In this document: in pieces, positions 58,068 through 64,000 of the stretch
How the letters are laid out: every line of letters starts with the position of its first letter
How positions within the stretch are numbered: the stretch's first letter is position 1
Source: Pectinophora gossypiella
Taxonomy: Eukaryota > Arthropoda > Insecta > Lepidoptera > Gelechiidae
Assembly: GCF_024362695.1 (NCBI RefSeq)
Contig: NC_065425.1
Span: forward strand, 12,072,102 to 12,136,101
Direction: 5' to 3'
Length of the DNA stretch: 64,000 nt
Program-made: the position numbers and the translations under genes
The notes under the pieces: generated by a model
Told to the model about the DNA's origin: nothing
Database searches by the model: none
Seen by the model: the letters and a program-made list of their open reading frames with translations, nothing else

Positions 58068-61000
58068 AATACAAACCAAACAATACCCAAATATAACACA
58101 ACATAAAACTAACACAACCCAAACCTAACATAACCTAAACCTAAAAAAACCCATAACAAAAAAAAACAAACAGAACGCAAACCTAACGCAAACCTAACAC
58201 AAACCTAACCCAAACCTAAATCTAACCGAAACAAACCTAACACAAACCTAACACAAACCTAAATCTAACCAAAACAAACCTAACGCAAACCTAACAAAAA
58301 CTTAACCCAAACATAACACAAACCTAACAATCACTTAACCCAAACCTAACCCAAACCTAAGCCAAACCTAACCCAAACCTAAGCCAAACCTAACCCAAAC
58401 CTAAATCTAACCAAAACAAACCTAAAGCAAACCTAACAAAAACTTAACCCAAACATAACACAAACCTAACAATAACGTAACCCAAACCTAACCCAAACCT
58501 AACCCAAACCTAAATCTAACCAAAACAAACCTAACGCAAACCTAACAAAAACTTAACCCAAACATAACACAAACCTAACAATAACGTAACCCAAACCTAA
58601 CCCAAACCTAACCCAAACCTAACCCAAACCTAACCCAAACTTAACCCAAACCTAACCCAAACCTAACCCAAACCTAACCCAAACCTAACCCAAACCTAAC
58701 CCAAACCTAACCCAAACCTAACCCAAACCTAACCCAAACCTAACCCAAACCTAACCCAAACCTAACCCAAACCTAACCCAAACTTAACCCAAACCTAACA
58801 AAAACCTAAACCCAAACCTAAAACAAACCTAAACCCAAACCTAAGCCAAACCTAACACAAACCTAACCCAAAACTAAATCTAACCAAAACAAACCTAACG
58901 CAAACCTAACAAAGACTTAACCCAAACATAACAAAAAAAAAAAAACAAACAGAACGCAAACCTAACGCAAACCTAACACAAACCTAAATCTAACCAAAAC
59001 AAACCTAACGCAAACCTAACAAAAACTTAAACCAAACATAACACAAACCTAACATTAACTTAACCTAACCCAAACCTAAGCCAAACCTAACCCAAACCTA
59101 ACCCAAACCTAACCCAAACCTAACCCAAACCTAACCCAAACCTAATACAAACTTAACCCAAACATAACACAAACCTAACAATCACTTAACCCAAACCTAA
59201 CCCAAACCTAAGCCAAACCTAACCCAAACCTAAGCCAAACCTAACCCAAACCTAACCCAAACCTAAATCTAACCAAAACAAACCTAACGCAAACCTAACA
59301 AAAACTTAACCCAAACATAACACAAACCTAACAATAACGTAACCCAAACCTAACCCAAACCTAACCCAAACCTAACCCAAACCTAACCCAAACTTAACCC
59401 AAACCTAACAAAAACCTAAACCCAAACCTAAAACAAACCTAAACCCAAACCTAAGCCAAACCTAACACAAACCTAACCCAAAACTAAATCTAACCAAAAC
59501 AAACCTAACAAAGACTTAACCCAAACATAACAAAAAAAAAAAACAAACAGAACGCAAACCTAACGCAAACCTAACACAAACCTAAATCTAACCAAAACAA
59601 ACCTAACGCAAACCTAACAAAAACTTAAACCAAACATAACACAAACCTAACATTAACTTAACCCAAACCTAACCCAAACCTAAGCCAAACCTAACCCAAA
59701 CCTAACCCAAACCTAACCCAAACTTAACCCAAACCTAACACAAACCTAAACCCAAACCTAAAACAAACCTAAACCCAAACCTAAGCCAAACATAACCCAA
59801 ACCTAACCCAAACCTAAGCCAAACCTAACCCAAACCTAACCCAAACCTAACCCAAACCTAACCCAAACCTAAACCAAACCTAACCCAAACCTAACCCAAA
59901 CCTAAATCTAACCAAAACAAACCTAACGCAAACCTAACAAAAACTTAACCCAAACATAACACAAACCTAACAATAACGTAACCCAAACCTAACCCAAACC
60001 TAACCCAAACCTAACCCAAACCTAACCCAAACCTAACCCAAACCTAACCCAAACTTAACCCAAACCTAACCCAAACTTAACCCAAACCTAACAAAAACCT
60101 AAACCCAAACCTAAAACAAACCTAAACCCAAACCTAAGCCAAACCTAACACAAACCTAACCCAAACCTAAATCTAACCAAAACAAACCTAACAAAGACTT
60201 AACCCAAACATAACAAAAAAAAAAAACCAAACAGAACGCAAACCTAACCCAAACCTAACCCAAACCTAACCCAAACCTAACCCAAACCTAACCCAAACTT
60301 AACCCAAACCTAACACAAACCTAAACCCAAACCTAAAACAAACCTAAACCCAAACCTAAGCCAAACATAACCCAAACCTAAGCCAAACCTAACACAAACC
60401 TAACCTAACCTAACCCAAACCTAAGCCAAACCTAACCCAAACCTAAGCCAAACCTAACCCAAACCTAAATCTAACCAAAACAAACCTAACGCAAACCTAA
60501 CAAAAACTTAAACCAAACATAACACAAACCTAACATTAACTTAACCCAAACCTAACCCAAACCTAAGCAAAACCTAACCCAAACCTAACCCAAACCTAAC
60601 CCAAACCTAACACAAAACTAAACCCAAACCTAAAACAAACCTAAACCCAAACCTAAGCCAAACATAACCCAAACCTAACCCAAACCTAACACAAACCTAA
60701 ACCCAAACCTAAAACAAACCTAAACCCAAACCTAAGCCAACCTAACACAAACCTAACCCAAACCTAAGCCAAACCTAACCCAAACCTAACCCAAACCTAA
60801 CACAAACCTAAACCCAAACCTAAAACAAACCTAAACCCAAACCTAAGCCAAACATAACCCAAACCTAACCCAAACCTAACACAAACCTAAACCCAAACCT
60901 AAAACAAACCAAAACCCAAACCTAAGCCAACCTAACACAAACCTAACCCAAACCTAACCGAAACCAAACCTTACCCAAACCTAACCCAAAACAAACCAAA

Positions 61001-61206
61001 CCCAAAAAACCCGAACTTAACAAAACACAAACCTAACAAAACCCACACCTAACAAAACCCAAAACTAACAAAACCTAAAACCTAACAAAACCCGAACCTA
61101 ACAAAACCCGAACCTAACAAAAACCAAACCTAACAAAACCCAGACATAACAAAACCCAGACCTAACAAAAGCCAGACCTAAAAAAACCCAGACCTAACAA
61201 AACCCA
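58068..61206 (-). repeat. Degenerate telomere-like array, C-rich on the plus strand
   Basis: Dominant unit CCTAACCCAAA (11 bp; TTAGGTTTGGG on the other strand), containing the insect telomere pentamer CCTAA/TTAGG. It is mixed with variants and organised in higher-order blocks: AAATCTAACCAAAACAAACC occurs about a dozen times, and a poly-A plus CAAACAGAACGC block at about 58154, 58930, 59530 and 60211. Near 61020-61200 the unit changes to about 16 bp (CCTAACAAAACCCGAA type). No genes. Confidence 0.85.
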
Positions 61207-63162
<1,956 letters not shown>

Positions 63163-64000
63163 TTTAGGTTTAGGTTTAGGTTTAGGTTTAGGTTTAGGTT
63201 TAGGTTTAGGTTTAGGTTTAGGTTTAGGTTTAGGTTTAGGTTTAGGTTTAGGTTTAGGTTTAGGTTTAGGTTTAGGTTTAGGTTTAGGTTTAGGTTTAGG
63301 TTTAGGTTTAGGTTTAGGTTTAGGTTTAGGTTTAGGTTTAGGTTTAGGTTTAGGTTTAGGTTTAGGTTTAGGTTTAGGTTTAGGTTTAGGTTTAGGTTTA
63401 GGTTTAGGTTTAGGTTTAGGTTTAGGTTTAGGTTTAGGTTTAGGTTTAGGTTTAGGTTTAGGTTTAGGTTTAGGTTTAGGTTTAGGTTTAGGTTTAGGTT
63501 TAGGTTTAGGTTTAGGTTTAGGTTTAGGTTTAGGTTTAGGTTTAGGTTTAGGTTTAGGTTTAGGTTTAGGTTTAGGTTTAGGTTTAGGTTTAGGTTTAGG
63601 TTTAGGTTTAGGTTTAGGTTTAGGTTTAGGTTTAGGTTTAGGTTTAGGTTTAGGTTTAGGTTTAGGTTTAGGTTTAGGTTTAGGTTTAGGTTTAGGTTTA
63701 GGTTTAGGTTTAGGTTTAGGTTTAGGTTTAGGTTTAGGTTTAGGTTTAGGTTTAGGTTTAGGTTTAGGTTTAGGTTTAGGTTTAGGTTTAGGTTTAGGTT
63801 TAGGTTTAGGTTTAGGTTTAGGTTTAGGTTTAGGTTTAGGTTTAGGTTTAGGTTTAGGTTTAGGTTTAGGTTTAGGTTTAGGTTTAGGTTTAGGTTTAGG
63901 TTTAGGTTTAGGTTTAGGTTTAGGTTTAGGTTTAGGTTTAGGTTTAGGTTTAGGTTTAGGTTTAGGTTTAGGTTTAGGTTTAGGTTTAGGTTTAGGTTTA
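63163..64000 (+). repeat. (TTTAGG)n telomere-like array, perfect to the window edge
   Basis: About 140 copies of TTTAGG without an exception visible, G-rich strand running toward the right edge, as expected for a chromosome end on the right. The unit is one T longer than the canonical insect TTAGG. It abuts the AAGC array with no spacer and has the opposite orientation to the array at 58068-61206. Confidence 0.9.

Noticed and set aside
58068..61206. CRISPR-like array
   Set aside because: Units are directly adjacent without unique spacers and are telomere-like; the genome is eukaryotic.

Overview
The window looks like nuclear DNA from a moth or butterfly (Lepidoptera). Evidence: GC-rich exons with GT-AG introns in AT-rich surroundings, several repeat types typical of lepidopteran genomes (a tRNA-headed SINE, an RTE-like LINE tail, small MITEs), an intact BEL/Pao retrotransposon, and insect-telomere-like CCTAA/TTAGG repeats at the right end. 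No bacterial-style operons, CRISPR arrays or rRNA genes were seen. Exons were assembled by eye from splice sites, reading phase and family similarity, so gene boundaries are predictions.

Layout. (1) 1-21786: 5' end of a minus-strand DM13-domain gene, most likely Skeletor. A signal-peptide exon (21747-21786) joins in phase to a DM13 exon (1080-1223) across a 20.5-kb intron full of dispersed repeats; the rest of the gene lies left of the window. (2) 21787-25374: a 3.6-kb spacer with CpG-rich patches, the likely divergent promoter region. (3) 25375-35948: a complete plus-strand knickkopf (knk) gene, 15 coding exons and 679 codons, with DM13, DOMON and plastocyanin-like regions and a GPI-anchor tail. 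Introns 11 and 12 consist largely of MITEs lying close to splice sites. (4) 36959-39008: a 2.05-kb near-perfect palindrome with a 9-bp target duplication, resembling a non-autonomous Mutator-like foldback element. (5) 40017-51307: a complete minus-strand fem-1 homologue (7 exons, 653 aa). Its last intron holds a 5.9-kb BEL/Pao element with identical LTRs and one intact 1739-codon ORF. (6) 51605-52403: a recent tandem duplication of a 0.4-kb dispersed repeat. (7) 52762-54626: a plus-strand four-exon gene for an unrecognised Ala/Arg/Leu-rich 353-aa protein. (8) 54898-56679: a minus-strand five-exon GNAT acetyltransferase with a membrane segment (NAT8/NAT14-like), convergent with gene 7. (9) 58068-64000: about 6 kb of simple repeats with no genes: a degenerate C-rich CCTAA-containing array, a 489-copy AAGC array, then a perfect TTTAGG array running off the window.

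How the genes relate. Knk and the Skeletor-like protein share the DM13 domain (DOMON is also known in both families) and lie head to head, suggesting an old duplication and possibly shared regulation. Known insect Knk is a cell-surface protein that protects and organises cuticle chitin. Fem-1 is a substrate receptor of CUL2 ubiquitin ligases. No pathway link between these and the two smaller genes is visible. The right-hand repeats suggest a subtelomere or chromosome end, but the two telomere-like arrays point in opposite directions, which is either unusual biology or an assembly artefact.
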